A stretch of 64,000 bases of DNA from Fodinibius roseus (GTDB taxonomy: Bacteria > Bacteroidota > Rhodothermia > Balneolales > Balneolaceae), in NCBI RefSeq assembly GCF_900129315.1, contig NZ_FQUS01000002.1:1-64000 (forward strand), read 5' to 3'. Positions 62,415 through 64,000 of the stretch are shown in pieces. Below the pieces are notes generated by a model, which searched no databases, had not been told where the DNA came from, and worked only from the letters and a program-made list of their open reading frames with translations. Every line of letters begins with the position of its first letter. The stretch's first letter is position 1. The translations under genes and the position numbers were made by a program.

Positions 62415-62440
62415 GGTAGTTAATGTCCGGTTGGTTACCG

Positions 62441-64000
62441 TTACTTACTGACTAAGGTGTTGAGGGTTTTTGATTTGCCGCGGACGGTAATCGTTCGCCC
62501 CTTCTTCATCTGGTCGCCGGGGCGCGGAAACTGGGAGTACACCGTCCCCGAGCCGATCATTTTTATGTTAAAGCCTCGTCCGGCAATCAGCCGGGTGGCT
62601 TTGCGCATGCTCATGCCTCCCACATCCGGAATAACAGAATATCCCTCGGGCAGATCTGTTTTATCCGCGACTGTCATTTGTTCCGATAACTCGACCGTAA
62701 CCTCATCGGCAGGGTTCAAAGCGGAGCCGGCGGCGGGATTCTGTGCTGTAATCCAGTCGCCGGCTCCCTCCGCGGTGTATGAAATGCCCTGTTTCTGCAG
62801 GAGTAACTTTGCCTCTTCCAGGGTGAGGCCCTGCAGGTCCGGGGCATAGGCCCAGGCTTCGTTTTCAGTGCCCTGTTCTATAATATGTTTTTCAATTTCA
62901 TTATCCAGTCCCGCAATACGTTTTGCCGTCTGCTGAAACACCGGTCCGGCAGTCCACCCGCCATAGGGAGGATAGGTCTCCGGTTCGTCCAAAATGACGA
63001 GAACCACGTATTTGGGGTCGTCTGCCGGAAAAAAGCCCACGAAGGAGGAGCGGTAGGAATTGCTGTATCGCCCGTTAACCAGCTTTTGGGCCGTCCCCGT
63101 CTTTCCGGCAATCGTCAATCCTGTAACCTGGGCCTTCTCGGCGGTACCGGAGTCAGAAACCACGCGCTGAAAAGAGGGGTACAATTTTTTTAACGTTTCT
63201 TCTTCAGCAATTTGACGGACCACGGTATGCTCCTGTTCCCAGACGAGATTGTCCTCGCTGTCTACAACTTTACGGACCATATAGGGACGCATCATTTGTC
63301 CCCCATTCGCAAAAGCGGCGTATGCTTGTGCCAGTTGAATAGGGGTGACCTGCACTTCGTAGCCGATGGACATCCAGGGAAGGCTTACTTTACTCCATTC
63401 GTAGGGTTTGGGCAAGCGGCCGGTTTCTTCATTGGGCAGGTCGATATTCGTGGGGGTGCCGAACCCCAGGTTCCGGGCATACTGGTAGAAGATATCGTCG
63501 GAAAGCCTCATTGCAATCTGTGAAGTGGCTACGTTGGATGACTGTTCGATCACTTCCGAGAAAGAAAGGGTCCCCAGCGGATCGTGATCCCGCATCCACT
63601 GCCCGTGGATCTGAACCTTCCCGTCTTCCGGGGTTTCGAACTCCTCCTCAAAAGATACTTTCCCCTGCTCAACAGCCGTAATGGCCGTAACCAACTTGAA
63701 CGTCGAGCCCGGTTCGATCATATCCGAAATAGCAAAATTCCGGCGATTGCTTGTATTCAGGGAAGCCGGGTTATTGGGATTGTAGGTGGGGTAGTTTGCC
63801 ATCGCCTTTACGGCCCCGGTCCCGGGATCCATGACAATGGCTGTCCCGTAGTTCGAATCCGTACGTTCGATCCCCGATTTCAGTTCCTCCTCCACAATGG
63901 CCTGGATGTGAGAATCGATGGTGGTATAGAGCGCGTGTCCCCGTTGGGGCTGTTTCCGGGGGGCGCCGACATAGGCGTAAATGCGTCCGTCCCGTCCCCG
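62441..64000 (-). CDS. ftsI: class B penicillin-binding protein with PASTA domains, 5' part outside window
   Basis: Septal transpeptidase partner of FtsW. 519 C-terminal residues are present; the frame runs through the window edge, so the membrane anchor and pedestal are missing. Visible: TTIDSHIQAIVEEEL, the active-site EPGSTFKL (SxxK; serine codon at 63704-63706), SSN of the SxN motif, and GKTGTAQK (KTG). After the transpeptidase come two PASTA units: one from LQGLTLEEAKLLLQKQGISY and one from SVIPDVGGMSMRKATRLIAG. A PASTA-bearing division PBP is common in Bacteroidota relatives and Gram-positives but not in E. coli FtsI. Confidence 0.94.
   Translation of the reverse strand, partial: RGRDGRIYAYVGAPRKQPQRGHALYTTIDSHIQAIVEEELKSGIERTDSNYGTAIVMDPGTGAVKAMANYPTYNPNNPASLNTSNRRNFAISDMIEPGSTFKLVTAITAVEQGKVSFEEEFETPEDGKVQIHGQWMRDHDPLGTLSFSEVIEQSSNVATSQIAMRLSDDIFYQYARNLGFGTPTNIDLPNEETGRLPKPYEWSKVSLPWMSIGYEVQVTPIQLAQAYAAFANGGQMMRPYMVRKVVDSEDNLVWEQEHTVVRQIAEEETLKKLYPSFQRVVSDSGTAEKAQVTGLTIAGKTGTAQKLVNGRYSNSYRSSFVGFFPADDPKYVVLVILDEPETYPPYGGWTAGPVFQQTAKRIAGLDNEIEKHIIEQGTENEAWAYAPDLQGLTLEEAKLLLQKQGISYTAEGAGDWITAQNPAAGSALNPADEVTVELSEQMTVADKTDLPEGYSVIPDVGGMSMRKATRLIAGRGFNIKMIGSGTVYSQFPRPGDQMKKGRTITVRGKSKTLNTLVSK

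Noticed and set aside
1-64000. CRISPR arrays, prophage, restriction or other named defence systems
   Set aside because: No regular spaced direct repeats, cas-like, phage structural or restriction/toxin genes were seen.

Overview
The window is a stretch of chromosome from a Gram-negative bacterium, most likely a member of the Balneolota or the wider Bacteroidota/FCB group (inference). The grounds are an N-terminally extended TonB receptor in an operon with DUF4856, imelysin and HTTM genes, a division/cell-wall cluster that lacks murF and carries a PASTA-type penicillin-binding protein, a eukaryote-like PruA, and exported lipoproteins with Bacteroidota-style lipoboxes. I cannot name a genus from sequence alone.

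Layout. Bases 1-140 hold the 3' end of a 5S rRNA and its terminator, so an rRNA operon lies to the left. 0.3-12 kb is mostly housekeeping: acyl-CoA dehydrogenase, class III sirtuin, SGNH hydrolase, SDR, then purF-engB-serA-mce and a large DUF4153 membrane protein. 12.1-13.7 kb is a small accessory pocket: a tRNA-Pro(GGG) whose last 27 bases recur 1,474 bp downstream, bracketing a ferritin gene, a decayed GIY-YIG nuclease and several strong hairpins. 14-18.6 kb has small exported proteins, two methyltransferases, a truncated phosphoesterase, a zinc-ribbon/HhH protein and three copies of an intergenic repeat. 18.6-24.3 kb is a four-gene efflux operon (TolC, ABC ATPase, FtsX-type permease, HlyD adaptor). 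24.3-29.4 kb has DoxX-like, TIGR01777 epimerase, pruA and hemG genes.

29.4-37 kb is an iron and heme region: a ferric-iron binding lipoprotein, and an opposing operon DUF4856-imelysin-HTTM-FecA-like receptor. Both promoter regions carry a similar inverted repeat, TTAGA-N5-TCTAA or a close variant, suggesting one metal-responsive repressor. 37-50.5 kb is mixed: SGNH hydrolase, Omp85-type barrel, HemD-like protein, a BTAD/TolB/TPR regulator, an exported two-domain protein, an anomalous GC-rich non-coding island, a covalent-FAD oxidase, mutS2, a decayed phzF and a TauE-type exporter. 50.8-64 kb is the dcw cluster on the minus strand, ftsI(partial)-murE-mraY-murD-ftsW-murG-murC-ftsQ-ftsA-ftsZ, closed by a clear terminator.

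The most novel-looking signal is a family of about 126-176 bp intergenic elements with terminal inverted repeats related to GAAGGCTTTGCAAAAC, seen at seven places in both orientations. Other points of interest are the tRNA-bounded ferritin pocket, the shared iron-type operator, and three FtsZ tail-like DQP motifs in FtsZ. All calls come from reading the sequence; no database search was run.
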